DNA from: Punctularia strigosozonata HHB-11173 SS5
Taxonomy: Eukaryota > Basidiomycota > Agaricomycetes > Corticiales > Punctulariaceae
NCBI RefSeq assembly: GCF_000264995.1
Contig: NW_006767437.1
Coordinates: 66,904-130,903 of the forward strand
DNA length: 64,000 nt
Direction: 5' to 3'
The notes under the pieces are model-generated. The model was not told the origin of the DNA, searched no databases, and worked only from the letters and a program-made list of their open reading frames with translations. Positions 1 through 12,066 of the stretch are shown one piece after another (positions within the stretch are counted from its first letter, which is position 1; each line of letters opens with the position of its first letter). The position numbers and the translations under genes are program-made.

Positions 1-917
1 GTCACAAAATGTAACATGCAGGTGAGCTTCGGCGCGATACCAGTCCCGAGCCTGCACTTAAAGCTTCCGTCGACAGGTGAATCCTGGCAAGTACAACGGT
101 CTCGGCGCTGGTCTCAAGACCATCGTCGCCGAGGAGGGTCAGGCCGGTCTCTGGAAGGGCGTCGGCCCGACATTCGTCGGTTACTCTCTCCAGGGCATGT
201 TCAAGTACGGTCTCTACGAGGTCTTCAAGGATGCGTACATGAACCTTGCCGGCGAAGAGACCTCCGCCAAGTACAAGCCCGCCATCTGGCTCGCTGGCTC
301 GGCCTCTGCCGAAGTCTTTGCGGACATCGCCTTGTGCCCGCTCGAAATGACCAAGGTCCGCATCCAGACCAGCCCCGCTGGCACCTTCCCGGTTCCCTTC
401 GGCCAGGCTCTCCGTGCCATGTCGGCCAACAAGCTTGAGACCAAGTACCCCTTCGGTTCCCTCGTCCCCCTGTGGTCGCGCCAGGTTAGTGTTGTTCTTC
501 TGCTTCCGTCGCCAGAATTCGAGGCTAACGCGTTTTCTTCAGATCCCCTACACCATGGCCAAGTTCTTCTTCTTCGAGTACATCGTCTCGCTGTTCTACA
601 AGCACGTCTTCACCGCGCCCAAGGACACCTACGGCAAGGGCACCCAACTCGGTGTTACCTTCGCTTCCGGTTACCTTGCTGGTGTCGTCTGCGCCATCGT
701 CTCCCACCCTGCCGACTCGCTCGTGTCCCTCATGGGCAAGTCAGCGAACAAGGGCAAGTCCGTCGGCCAGATTGCTTCCGAGACCGGCATCGTCAACCTC
801 GCCACCAAGGGTCTCGGCACCCGTATTCTCATGATCGGTACCCTCACCGGCTTCCAGTGGTGGATATACGATTCGTTCAAGGCAGTCATGGGCATGGGTA
901 CCTCTGGAGGCAAATAA
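1..917 (+). CDS. mitochondrial phosphate carrier, 5'-truncated by window edge
   Basis: Mitochondrial carrier family (SLC25) protein that brings inorganic phosphate into the matrix. Exons run 1-21, 77-484 and 543-917, joined across introns 22-76 and 485-542, both GT-AG. The joined reading begins VTKCNMQVNPGKYNG, the usual 'VKCxMQVxPxKY' segment that follows the first signature of Pic2/Mir1/SLC25A3 carriers. It continues with GLWKGVGPTFVGYSLQG, a second carrier repeat with signature ADIALCPLEMTKVRIQ, and a third repeat whose signature reads SHPADSLVSLM. The stop is TAA at 915-917. The first carrier repeat and the start codon lie outside the window. Family assignment is secure; whether it is the Mir1 or Pic2 type cannot be settled from this part. 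Confidence 0.93.
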
Positions 918-1659
918 ACGGCTTAGATATGATGGTCGTGGTGGACCCGGACGGAGATGAGGCTATCACGGACTCGCTTGTGTATACGTCTCATTTTCTT
1001 GTCCTTTTGCACGTTTTCGATATGTCGATGGTTTCTCCCTTCATCTACGATTCTCTGAGCGCAATATTGAAAGAGAAGTATGAAACGGCGACATGACCGA
1101 CATCCCCCGCGTGGACTGCGATTGCAACCTCAGTTGGTGGTTCCTTCGTCCGCGTTGTTGACGCGGTTTGCTCTATTGACTTGAACTCTTGAGCTGCAAA
1201 ACACAACCAGCAACTCCGAAGCTCGTTGCTCTCAATAGATTGTGAGGGTATACAGGATCGAAGGTTGTCGTTTTTTGCGGACCGGAAATGACCATCGATG
1301 CGTAGCTCCCATCTATGCTTGGCAAGCCAAGATCGCAGTGAGTTTGTGCCTGCGCATTCAGACCAGTCTTGCTTGTTCACCTCCCGCTCTGATGCATTGG
1401 CAGATACGCAGCAATGCGATACCGCCATGATAAGATCTCGAGGTCTCTAGGGTCTTGACCACGGAAGACTGCTACAACCCTCCCTTCGTGCACCGTGCTT
1501 GCTGTTCGTGTCTTGACTGGAGCACACAACAAGCTCAACGTCGATTCTCGAAACCAAGGCTGGGGTCAAAATTGTATGCGTGCGAGGAAGGTACGCGTCT
1601 TTTCTTCAATGCCCCTAGGTGAGCCCGCTCATGCATAGGTTAGTCTACTCTCCAGAAGG
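918..1659. other. gene-free stretch downstream of the phosphate carrier
   Basis: 3' flank of the carrier gene. Short open frames occur on both strands but none resembles a known family. No repeat or RNA gene seen. Confidence 0.5.
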
Positions 1660-2190
1660 TGCCTGTCCTTGGGCCAATGCCATCGCACTGCACAAGACAT
1701 TGTACGAGGGCGCGATTTGAACGCGCCTACGAATGTATTGGAATTTGCCATGATCTCCTGCGCATTCTCACCACAAAAGGTGAGGGTTGCCGTTCTCCTA
1801 TACTGCCGCGACCCTGCCGTAGTCGAGGCAGCGATTGGTTTTATGAGAGAAGCCATAGAGCTCTGATCCGAGGAGCACTGGGTGCGAAGCGCCGCTGCAC
1901 ATGCTCAACCAATGCCTGTAATGGTGCTATGATCTGCAGGGTTCCGAGAGCGATCTAACGGAGGCCCTCGATCTCGCGAAACCGCGCTCTCCTTCGGTTT
2001 CTATGGAACGGAAGCCTTAGCGACCTGGAGAAGGAGATCGCGGCGCTACGCCGGGAAGTTCATCCGCTATGCCGTGGACACGATATAGCGAACTTCCGGA
2101 GCCTTGCGAACAGCTAGCGAGCGCGGTTCTTCGATCTATGAGGTGGGGTCAATTAATGCTGCTGTGCAGGAGCTTCGTCGGTGTCGTCCC
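1660..2190 (+). pseudogene. decayed TPR array related to fungal TPR-CHAT proteins
   Basis: Short stretches in different plus frames read like the TPR units of agaricomycete TPR-CHAT proteins. At about 1815-1866 there is AAIGFMREAIEL. At about 1890-1980, after a change of frame, there is HMLNQCL, a stop, then WCYDLQGSESDLTEALDLA. At about 2010-2110 there is SDLEKEIAALRREVHP followed by FRSLANS and a stop. At about 2140-2180 there is GSINAAVQELRR. The repeated 'GxxxDLxEAIxxxREAL' pattern is typical of the family, and the stops and frame changes show that it is dead. No CHAT domain remains. It lies 3.6 kb upstream of the intact TPR-CHAT gene, with the sugar transporter between, and is probably an old duplicate fragment. 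Confidence 0.5.
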
Positions 2191-2336
2191 CCTCATAAAT
2201 GGGCTCGGTGATACCTGAGCTTATGACCATACGCATCGTAACCGAAGGTTTGAGTGGAATTTGAGATGATTACATTATTCTATCCATTACTAATGATACA
2301 TCGCCTGTACTTTTCGCCCTATTCGTGGTTTCGAGT

Positions 2337-4121
2337 CTATACGGCGTGAGTGCGAAGGTGCGCATCCGAGCCTGCGGGCGAGTGCTCGGTGAGTATTTTG
2401 TGCTCGTGATGTGCCACATCGACACCGGACTTGTGGCCGGACGCCTCAGCAGCGGTGAATTCCTGCCGCGTGTTGAAGCCTGGCGGTGCCCAGCGGTGGG
2501 ACGTCCAGGGCTTGCAGTTGGGGTCGTTGTACATCATGTCGACGGCCTCGAGCGTGAGCTCGCTGCTCTCATAGGAGAAGAGGGAGACGGCGAGGGCGGC
2601 GGCAAGGTTGCATCCGGCAAAGACGAAGCCATAGGCGTAGCCGATGGAGCCAGAGATGTAAGGGGTGAAGAAGGAGATGAGGAAGTTCCAGAACCAATTG
2701 GAGCCCGTCGCGAGTGCAGATTGCTTGGCGCGAGTACGAGGGCCGAAGGACTCGCCAATGACTACCCACGTTCCAGGGGCCCAGGTGGTAGCGAAGCCGC
2801 TGAAATGATCGCATAAACACGGGGATATCGAGGAAGAGCGAGGAACCTGGCTTACAGAATGAACATGCACGCGCTGGCGACCATAACGCTACCGATTTGT
2901 TGGTCGCTGGTGGGGTCTCTTGCGGTGCCGACGGCGGCGAAGACGAAAAGCCAGGCCGACTGCCAGAGGCCGCCGATAATAAGAGGCCAACGACGACCGA
3001 AATGGCCGAGAACGTAAAGCCCGCCGAACGTGCAGACGAAGTTGACGGCGCCGAGGACGATCTGGGTGACGAACGAGTCGGAGATGCCGACGGATTGGAA
3101 GATGGTGGCGCCGAAGTAGAAGAAGTAGTTGGCACCGGTGAGTTGCTGGAACGACTGCAGAGCCATGCCGAGGATGGTCCTGTAGAGCGTCTTCTGCCCG
3201 GGCTTGAAGCAGTCGAGCCAGCCAGCGGTCATTCCCTTCTCGGCTTCAGCCTGAGCGATGACGGCATCCATTTCGCGGGCAATGGTCTCGTCCTGATCCG
3301 CATTTGCAGCAGGAATGGCACGTACGCGCGCTAGCGCGACGCGGGCGTCATCCATACGACCTTTGCCGGTGAGCCAACGTGGGCTTTCAGGCTGAGAAGA
3401 CCGTCAGCGAGGGCATGTTGGATTGTACGGAGGTTGCTCACCATGAAGATCATGCCGGAGATGAGGGTAAGCGGCCAAATCAAACCGAGGCCGACAATGG
3501 TGCGCCAAGAGCCTGAGGAGTCGATCGAACGAGCTCCAATGCTGACACAATTGGCAAGCAAGATGCCGAAGGTGACGAAGAGCTGATACATGGCGGTGAC
3601 GGTGCCTCGAATTCTGAAAGATCGTCAGCCTCGCGTGGCCGCAGCGAACGATGCGATACTCACTGTGGTAATGACATTTCGCCCTGGTACATCGGAACGA
3701 CGACGCTGAGAGTGCCGACGCCAAAACCACCAACCATACGACCCATCGCGTATTGTACCCATGCGTGCGAAGCAGATAGCTGGATGATGAGGCCGACCAT
3801 ATATACGAGACAGGCGAGCATCATCGTTCTTCTCCGTCCGAGAAAATCCGAGACGTAGGCAGCGCCAAAGGAGCCGAAAAATGTGCCAACCGAGAAGAAA
3901 CCGACGATTGCGCCGGATCTGACCTTGGAAAAGGCGCAGGTCGAGACATCGGTCGGATCTGTGCAGATGGCGAAGCGTTGCTTGAAGTCGTCGAGGAGGA
4001 GAATGTCGGAGATCTGTCCGGTATCGTAACCGAAGACGAGACCGCCGACCGAAGCGAGAAGGCCGACCATGGTCGCGACGACGCCCACGGGCGCGCCCTG
4101 TACGTAGAATAGCGTCGGCAT
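2337..4121 (-). CDS. MFS sugar (hexose-type) transporter
   Basis: Plasma-membrane sugar/H+ symporter of the major facilitator superfamily, sugar porter family. Four exons on the minus strand, 4121-3664, 3613-3442, 3391-2856 and 2799-2337, give 542 aa; the three introns are 50-56 nt with GT-AG ends. TM1 contains GYDTGQISDIL. The loop after TM2 has DFLGRRRTM, the 'GRR' signature. After TM4 comes VVPMYQGEMSLPQIRG, and after TM6 PESPRWLTGKGR, whose codons are split by the second intron. TM7 reads FQQLTGANYFFYFGATIF, the QQxxGxNxxxYY sugar-recognition motif of this family. The C-terminus reads EAVDMMYNDPNCKPWTS, as in fungal Hxt/Rco3-like proteins. All hallmark motifs are present, so it looks functional; the exact substrate cannot be told. 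Confidence 0.93.
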
Positions 4122-5768
4122 CGAGTGGATTTTGGGTGTTGTGAGTATGTTTTCAGTCGAGGGTCACCGCCCGGTTGTAAGGGGGTGCCAGTCAAGGTGT
4201 GAGATGACCATCGAAAGGCGCACACACCCTCATTTTTGAGCATTGGCCCCGCCTGATGGATGAGGTTGGTCTGCTTTGCCGGCCGAGGACGAAATATTCG
4301 CGCGCCCAACGCGAGATAAGTGTAGCCGGGGGTCGGGTCGTCTGCGGCCAACGAGGAGGGTCTGTCCGTCAGGGCTGGTGATCGGGCCGGCGATCGCGAG
4401 CCGACGGGGGACTCGGTGCGTCGAAAGAGGTCGAAAGTGGACACCGAATACTTCCAGGCGACGCTGGAAGCAAGGCAATGCTGATCAAGCCGCATGCGCT
4501 CCCTCACTCGCGCCTGGCTCACTGTTCCGACAGAGCCCGTGAGAAGCGAGGAACCCCGACGATGGTGGGGAACAGGAATCCAGAGCGGTGCCCGAACGTG
4601 CTTTGGTCGCTTGTCAGCAAAGAAGACGTTTGGGGTGGGTCGATGGGCCCCGCCGGGTGAAATCTGCCGGGAGGATGGGGACGACCCCAGTCCTCGGTCC
4701 ACGTCGCCTTCCACGGGCAGCGCGGGCGATGAGCATTGTGTCGGACGTCAGCGCGCCCTCGACCAGGGCATTGCTAACGGGTTCGGAGATGGGGCGCGCG
4801 CAGCCGGTGGGCGCATCGGACCTCGTTTTCTCTCACATCCGCAACGGAAGGGACATAACAGGCGGCGCCGTGTGTTGACTGGGATTATAGGGAGTGTCCA
4901 CGGGCCCCGAAGAGGAAGGTGGGCGATTAACGGCGACGCGATGGGGAACGGACTATTCTTGCTGTCCTCGCTCGCAGGAGAGGCGACCCATCCAAGCGAC
5001 ATTCTGAGAAGCGCACGCGACGAAGAAGAGGCAGACGCCCGAACCCAGTGCACGCACTCGCGTTTATATGTGTATTCACCGCCGTCCCCGCGGTCAGTTG
5101 GCCAGGGCCGGGCGGACCGCGCAGCCGATCCCATCAGCCCGTTCTCACGCTCCCGCGTGAAGCACTGCCACCCCGACGCGCTGCCGCCAAGGTGGCGGGC
5201 GGTGACGGTGGCGGCGTGGCCCGTCGTCTCAGGCTGGACGACGGTCACGACCGCACCGGAGACGCTCGCCTCGTGGCCAACGCCAAAAAGCCTTCTTCAC
5301 GCTCACAGCGGACGTGCGCCTGACCCGGAATGCAACGACATGGCGGTGCTCTCTGGTTTCCCGCGCTGTGGCTTCTGCGTGCAAAATGTTCGGACTCCCG
5401 ACTTGATCAATGCTTGCCCTAAGCTATCATCCCGCTCATTGGTGCGGGTCCGGTCGCGTCTGCTGAAGTGCAGCGAACTGTCGGACTGAATTTAGACGTT
5501 GGTTATCCTGCTGGTGTGGTCATTGCGTCGACGACCTTCCTCTGCGCGCGGATGTAACCGGCATGGCAGTCAGTCCTGACGCGATGGCGTCCGTACATGG
5601 CCATAGGGATAACATCGCTGAAACTGTGCCAAACTGTGAATGTGATGATGGTGAGCATGCGAAACCTGCGCTTTCCCGAGCAGCGCTAAGCCATGATCAT
5701 CTCCAGTCCGCCATGCACGGTCATGGCCACCCTGGGACACTGCCCTTCGCCTGTACGACGAATTCGTT
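4122..5768. other. divergent intergenic region, transporter / TPR-CHAT
   Basis: About 1.65 kb between two divergently transcribed genes, presumably holding both promoters. Long overlapping open frames occur on both strands because the DNA is GC-rich; none resembles a protein family. Short GTGGGG matches to the CreA/Mig1 consensus occur (for example near 4567), but they are too short to call. Confidence 0.5.
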
Positions 5769-8700
5769 ATGCAAACGGCGCTGGAACCCCTGAGCAGATC
5801 CATCGAAATTTGCGAAGCACTTCTTTTAGACAGGTCTATTCTCGTCAGTGCACCCTGTCCGGACGATCGCCTCCCACACTCCGACGCATCCAACGCCAGG
5901 CTTCCTCCGTCGAGCCTCAAACGGCACCATGTTCTCATCCAGCTCTCGCTTGCAATTCGCAGGAGATACCAATTCACGGGTGTTAAGAATGACCTAGAGC
6001 AGGCCATGCGCTACGGGAGAGATTCTCTTGACCTATCCCAAGCCGAGGGCATATTTTGTCCTACCGTTTGGACGATCTATGCCGAATTACTCCGGCTAAA
6101 CGCAGACGACTGCGGCTTGTCGGACGACAGAGATGCCGCCGAGCGCATGTCCCGAACCACGCTTCAACGTTGCCCTGCTGGCCACCCCTTGCGCCCTCCT
6201 GCCTTCCGAACTCTTGCCATAATCCTTGTCCGTCGTTATGCAATGACGAGACAATCCGTCTTTATCGAAGAATCCACTAGGTGCCTGGAAGAGGCCCTGG
6301 GGCAGATCCCTGCAACGTCACTCAACCTGGCCGACTACCTCGGCATGCTTGGTTTCGCCTTGTCCTTCCACTGGGAGGGGTGTAGGGACATTGGTATGCT
6401 CGAGGATGCCATCCGGCTGGGTAAAAGGGCGATAGCTCTCTTGCCGCCTCGTCACTTCGAGCGTGGATTCATCGAGCAGAGGCTCAGCGCGCAGATGTTG
6501 GATCGTTTCCATTGCACGGGTGACCCTGAAGATTTGGAAGAAGCGCATAGCATCGCAAAGGCCGCCCTAGAACACGCAGTCCCTGGCCGCCGTGTCTATC
6601 GTCTGACATCTCTCATCAACGTCCTGATGGCCAGCTTTTCGCATGCTCTCGGCACCGACCAGGATTTGGACGAGTTGATAAGGACCAACGAGGAAGCTAT
6701 CCGTATATGCCCACCCAAACATGACATGCACCCCGGCGTTCTCAACAACATGGCTACTGCTTGCAAAATTCGGTTCGAGCGTCACGGATTACCTGCGGAT
6801 TTGGAGAAGTCAATTGAGCTTCACCGCGAACTGCTCGAACTATTGCCAACGAGCCACCCCAGACGTTGCATTTCGCAGCATAACCTCGCGAACACGCTAT
6901 GTCTGCACTTCCAAGAGACGGGCATCATCGAGAGTCTCAACGAGGCCATCTCATTGTATCGCCAAATCTCCCAAGCCCGCTCGCCAAAGCATCACCCGCT
7001 TGACCCGGCAGATCTGGCTAACGCGCTTTGTCTGCGATACCAGACGTTGCATCACGCCGAAGATCTTGAGGAAGCTGTCAAACTTGGCGAGGACTCCGTG
7101 GCCTATGTCACCGCCAACATTCGCGAGAAGGTCGAGGTTGCATGCACGTTAGCGGACGCTCTCCTTCGGCGGGGAAAGCACAACCAGAGCTTGTGTGACG
7201 TCGAGCACGCACTTCGAATCCTCGAAGAAACTGAAGCTGCGGATCCCTTGTATGCGAGCAAAAACCCCTCGTTCATGCACATTCTAGCATTGACCTACGA
7301 CGCCCTGTATCACCATACTCGACAACGCGACGATGCCGGGAAGGCAGTCAGAATCATGCAGCAGTCGCTTTCACTGCTACCTGTCGGTCGGCGCGATCGC
7401 TCCCGCTACCTCTTGGACATCGCTGAGCTGCATCTCGCCGAGAACAACCCAGATTGCAATCCTGCGCTCGCCTTGGACTATATTTATCAAGGGATCACGG
7501 AAGACCATCAAGACGTGAGGCCCCGGCTATTGCAAGCAGTCAGGCTTCTCCAACTTATCGAAATCCATCACCTCCCCGTATTTCTTACGGACGTATCGTT
7601 ACGGGCACAGCTCGTGGGTGTGTATGCTACTGTGGTTGGCATGCTACCTCGGGTTGCCTTCCTTGGCGTCGACCTCCCTTCTCGCTTGCAAGCCCTCGGA
7701 ATAGGACGGAACATCGCCATCACAGGTGCCGCTCACGCCTTGGCGATATCCCGGCCAGAAACGGCGCTGGAGATTCTCGAACAGGGACGTGCTATATACT
7801 GGACTCAGGTCCTTCGCTTGCGCTCTCCTTTCGACTCCGTCCCGGTACACCTTCGCCAGCGCCTGCTGACCCTTGCGCGGCAACTCGAGCACAGCGACGA
7901 CCCATCCGTTGATAGCGTCTCGGATCGACGCGTCATAGAGAGGCAGAGCTCTCGCCGGAGGCAACAGAGCGACGAGTTTAACTTATTGCTCAAGCAAATC
8001 CGGGCCATGCCTGGCCTCGGACTAGAGCGGTTCATGATGCACGACGAATTTTCCTCGCTCGCGCTGGCAGCGGAGAAGGGACCTGTTGTCGTTTTGGTTT
8101 CCAGCGCATCCGGGTGTTATGCCGTCGTCATGAAGTCGCCCCAGAGTTCCCCGATTACTCTTCACCTATCTGGCGTTGCGGACGAGTGGCTTCAGGACGC
8201 TAGCGACGAGATATCGGACGCCGTCATGGCGAAAAGTCTTTCCTCTGCTCGCTTGAAGCTCGTCAAGGTCCCGAAAACCTCGGGCTCGCGGGTTGAATCG
8301 AGCAGAATATACGGCATTCTGACTGTCCTATGGGAGCGCGTTGTGAGCCCGGTATTCCGAGCCTTGAATTTGAAGGTGAGAGCGTTGTCATACGCAGTTG
8401 CGCTCCGTGGTTGATCCGCATTCCGCCCTAGCCAGCCGTCGGTCGAGATCGGCCTCGCCTGTGGTGGTGTCCTACGGGACATTTTACGCATCTGCCTGTT
8501 CATGCTGCCACTACCGATCGCGAGTCGTCCATGGACTACGTTGTGTCTTCCTACACGCCGACGCTAGGAGCGCTCATCAATGCTCGGCGATCCTACGAGG
8601 CCGTCGCGAGGTCTACAACCAAAATGTTGCTTGCCGCCGTACCACGTCCATTCACCTATGACTGGATCGACTTGCCGCATACGATAAATGAAATCAGGAG

Positions 8701-9358
8701 GGTCGCGAGTTCGCTGCCTTTTCGGACGCGCATCACGATCCCTCAAGAAGATGATGCAATGTTCGGGGAGGAGAACGGCATGACGGCGCAGATGCTCTTG
8801 GACAAACTTCCAGAAGCGACACTACTTCACCTTGCCTGCCACGGTCGTCAAGATGCTGAATGCCCGCTCAATAGCGGCTTCGTCATGCGAGATAAGCTGC
8901 TCACTATCGAGGAACTCGTGCCCATTCCGCTGCCACGAGCGTTCCTCGCATTCCTGAGCGCGTGTGAAACGGCGAAAGGCGACAAGGTAACATAGTCCAA
9001 GGCTGATTGTCGTCAACATTTGCTTATTGAGGTCACGGTAGAATCAACCAGATCAAACGATTCATCTGGCTGCTGCCATGCTCTTCGCAGGATTCAAAAG
9101 CGTCATCGCGACGTTATGGTGCGTGCCTCTTCTCAGCTCATGACAGCCAACGCTGACCGGACCCTCATCTCCAGGTCCATGGAGGACGTGGACGGGCCAA
9201 TGGTAGCGGAGTCGGTGTACAAGGAAATATTCGACGGGGACTCCGAGTACATTCACCCGGATACGGTACCGTATGCGCTTGACACCGCGGTTCAACGACT
9301 TCGACAGGAACATCCAGACCCGAACCGGTGGGCGCCTTACATCCACCTGGGTATGTGA
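5769..9358 (+). CDS. TPR-CHAT protein, caspase-like (clan CD) protease candidate
   Basis: Large cytosolic protein of tetratricopeptide repeats ending in a CHAT domain, the caspase-HetF-associated peptidase fold. Exons 5769-8375, 8432-8986, 9042-9118 and 9175-9358 join across three 55-56 nt GT-AG introns to give 1,140 aa. Degenerate TPR units fill residues 1 to about 700, for example DLEEAHSIAKAALEHA and DLEKSIELHRELLELLP. CHAT begins near residue 880 with RLWWCPTGHFTHLPVHAA. The catalytic His is in HLACHG (about residue 1006) and the Cys in FLSACETAKG (about 1047), followed by MLFAGFKSVIATLWSMED. Both catalytic residues are present. The frame is open for about 75 nt upstream of the chosen Met, so an earlier exon is possible. 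Fungal family members are suspected of roles in self/non-self recognition, but no substrate is known. Confidence 0.88.
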
Positions 9359-9774
9359 TCGATATATATATAAATGTGTAATGGGCCAGCTATGACTATT
9401 ATATATGATAATCTATCGATACTGTTTGGCACGCGATACGTTGGTTCAACTATCCTGTTACTTCAGGTAACCTATAGCTATGGCCTCAGGTGCCTGATAG
9501 TGGCGGTGTCGGTACGTTGTGAGTGGCGATTCAAATGCCCAGAAGCTGCGGCCCACCGCGAGCCTCATCTCCGTAAACTGGCCTTGTACACTGTTCCAGC
9601 CACAGGAGGAATCTTGTTGCCTTCTCATCTGTTGTTGTTGCTAGCACAGCGTTTGTATAGACTGCGGTATCACGGCGGTTTCGCAGCATTCATGCAGTGC
9701 CACCGCATGTGCGCAGCTGTGCTGGGCGAGGGCTTATAACCTCCCGGACACAGAGACGGCGCTTAGCATCCAGT
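9359..9774 (+). other. intergenic, AT-rich
   Basis: 3' flank of the CHAT gene and promoter of the next gene. It begins with a short (TA)n run at about 9362-9370 and is AT-rich to about 9480. No gene seen. Confidence 0.5.
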
Positions 9775-11655
9775 ATGAGTCTTGACCAAAACCTCTTCAC
9801 GCTCAACGTCGTCCCAAATGAACAAGATCCCAACGTGTTGGATCTCGTCGATCCGTCGGGCACAATACATTATCACAAGGAGAGAGCGCAGGATGTGATG
9901 TACAAGATGAACCTATACGGTGAGCAAGTGTGAGCACTCGATCCGACTAGCAATCGACTCACGAAAATGCATGATCAGAACCCCTTTCAGGTTCTTTACT
10001 TGCGTCGGCAACAGCGCCTAGCGCGACAAGCAAGCACAAGACGATCGAGCTCTTCAATCCCACCCTTGCTGTCGAATTGAAATATACCGGGAGCATTTCA
10101 TTCCGATGGGCCTTTCAATGGGAAGGGCGAGTAATACAACGTTATGCTGGATGATTCAATGATTACACCACAATTCGCATAGACATGAATTCGAGTGGAA
10201 GCGCGAAGAGTGCTACATGATCCGCAAGCCTGATCCACCGGTTCTGATCGCCGTCACCAAAGAGCCTGCTGGTCGTATCAAAACGACATCGGTTCAAATT
10301 CTGGACTATAATATCAATAGGTACGTCCGCCTGTACCAGCTGCATATATGCGATGCTGAGGCCATATAGATTCGATATCGATGACAAGAAGGGTCTTGAA
10401 ATCGTCCTCTTGAGCGCACTACTCACTTTCAGCGATACGAGTGACGCGTATCACACTGCAAAGCCCGAAGGCTCTCCGAATCCCCCTCCTTCCGCCATCA
10501 GGCAGTCATCCGGACCCAGACCCACGCCTCCACCGAAGCCCCCGCCAAAAACCGGGCCCGAGCGTATTGCAGAGCTGCAATCTGATAAAGGCGCCATGGT
10601 GAACGAAGTGACGGTTGAAGAGGAAGGTAGTGTGCACGACTATGCAAGCCATTGTTACACTCTCCTCCAGGTATGCCTTCCATGCTCCTGGCCGCCTTTG
10701 GGAGCTCATAACATGACGTGATGTAGGATGAGGCGATGCTGTTCATCTCTATTCAGTCATCTGCTGCCGAGCACGTATCTAAGGTGCTTCAGGTCGTAGA
10801 GGAGACAAAACGTCTCAGACACAAGGCTGGAGAAGAGGCAGAACTGCACCAATATGTTGTGTACGACGCGGCACCGGCAGCCAAGGGTCCGCGCAGGATA
10901 AATCTGGACGACGACAAGGGCAAGGGCAAGGAGAAGTACGAACCTCCGAGCCGTTTGACGGTGCATTTGAGCAAAATACCTATGCCGGAGTTGCAGCCCA
11001 AGCCGACGCTTGCCGAAAAAGAACGCGATAAAGCAAAACACAAGGGCAAGGAACGCCAAACTGAGAAGGAACGTGAAAAGGAGGCTAAAAAAGACGCGAA
11101 GGAGCAACGTAAAGGTATGTCTTTATTCCGATGTATTATCGAACACCACATAACGTACATCCAGCGGAGGCAAAGTTATCCAAGCGGCCCTCACCGTCGC
11201 CCACTCCAGGGCACTCGCGCATAGGGTCGCATCAAGCGAATTCACATCAGCCTATGCCGTCCCCCGCTCAGTTGAACAACCCCGGGATATACGTTGCTCC
11301 ACCCGCGACAGGACATTCTCATTCGCCTAACGCCCATTCGAGTCATGCGCACTCAAACAAATCTAGTCTCCATGCTGCTCCACCACCTCCGCACCGCCCC
11401 AACTCGCCGTATGCTGACCCTTACTCCCGTCCAACGCAACCTTCACCAGCACCACCTCCGCAGTCGTTCTACGGGGGTGGATTCGTGCCGCCAACAGGAC
11501 CTCCGCCCGGCGCTGGCGCTCTGAATTCAACACCTGCACCTTCCTCCGGTGCATCGGCGCAAACTGTCTATGATAGGCATCCTTCGGCAAGTGCGCTCGT
11601 GTCAGGCTGGCTAGATAAAACGAAGAGCATACTTCAAAGTCATAGGAGCAGCTGA
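9775..11655 (+). CDS. conserved fungal protein, beta-rich N-domain plus disordered tail
   Basis: Function not recognised. Six exons, 9775-9919, 9991-10126, 10183-10320, 10370-10670, 10727-11114 and 11165-11655, give 532 aa. Residues 1-200 are beta-rich and look like a folded domain: it opens MSLDQNLFTLNVVPNE and contains VELKYTGSISFRWAF and HEFEWKREECYM. It may be of tubby/LURP1 type, but that is a weak impression. A Pro-rich linker (about 200-235) and a helical segment follow. Then comes a strongly charged Lys/Glu stretch (KEREKEAKKDAKEQRK), and the last 160 residues are rich in Pro, Ser and His. Intron 2 (10127-10182) begins GCGAGT and ends TAG, a GC-AG intron, and only this junction keeps the frame. 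The other introns are GT-AG. Confidence 0.78.
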
Positions 11656-12066
11656 ACGACTTTTTTTTGACTTTTTTTTTTTGGAATCCGTGTTTATTGT
11701 CCGTTGCGGTCGAACCGTATGTTAGACATTAAACTACTGCTGCCTGTATCCCTATGCCTCTCTAGCCCGACTGTCCTGTCCGATCCGTACCACTGCTTCG
11801 GCGGGTGAGACGTGTCTCCCCGCGTGGCCGGGACGCCTTTAGTTAGGCGGTGTGATGCTGGGTGGTATGGGTCCCCTCCCCTCCCTTCGTGTCTTCGTCG
11901 GTCCCTCTGCTGTCCCGAACGACAGGTTGATACACATACTGTATAGTACGCAGTTGTAAATTACGTTCTGGCGATTTCGCACCAAGGTGTATGTTGGCTC
12001 GGCGACGAGTCTCTGGATCAAGTCTGGTATTCATGCGCAGGTCGAGTGACAAAGAGGGTGTCTACA
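11656..12066. terminator. shared 3' region of two convergent genes
   Basis: About 410 nt between the stop codons of convergent genes. Two T-runs just after the plus-strand stop (about 11660-11682) fit a 3' UTR/polyadenylation zone. No gene seen. Confidence 0.4.

Noticed and set aside
4560-4650. GTGGGG matches to the CreA/Mig1 consensus upstream of the sugar transporter
   Set aside because: Six-base motif expected by chance in GC-rich DNA; no cluster clear enough to support regulation.
4494-5489. 331-codon open frame between the transporter and the CHAT gene
   Set aside because: Composition is random-looking, other frames are equally open and no domain is seen; treated as intergenic.
10280-10300. 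GGTTCAAATTC, resembling a tRNA B box
   Set aside because: Lies inside an exon, and no A box or cloverleaf is found around it.
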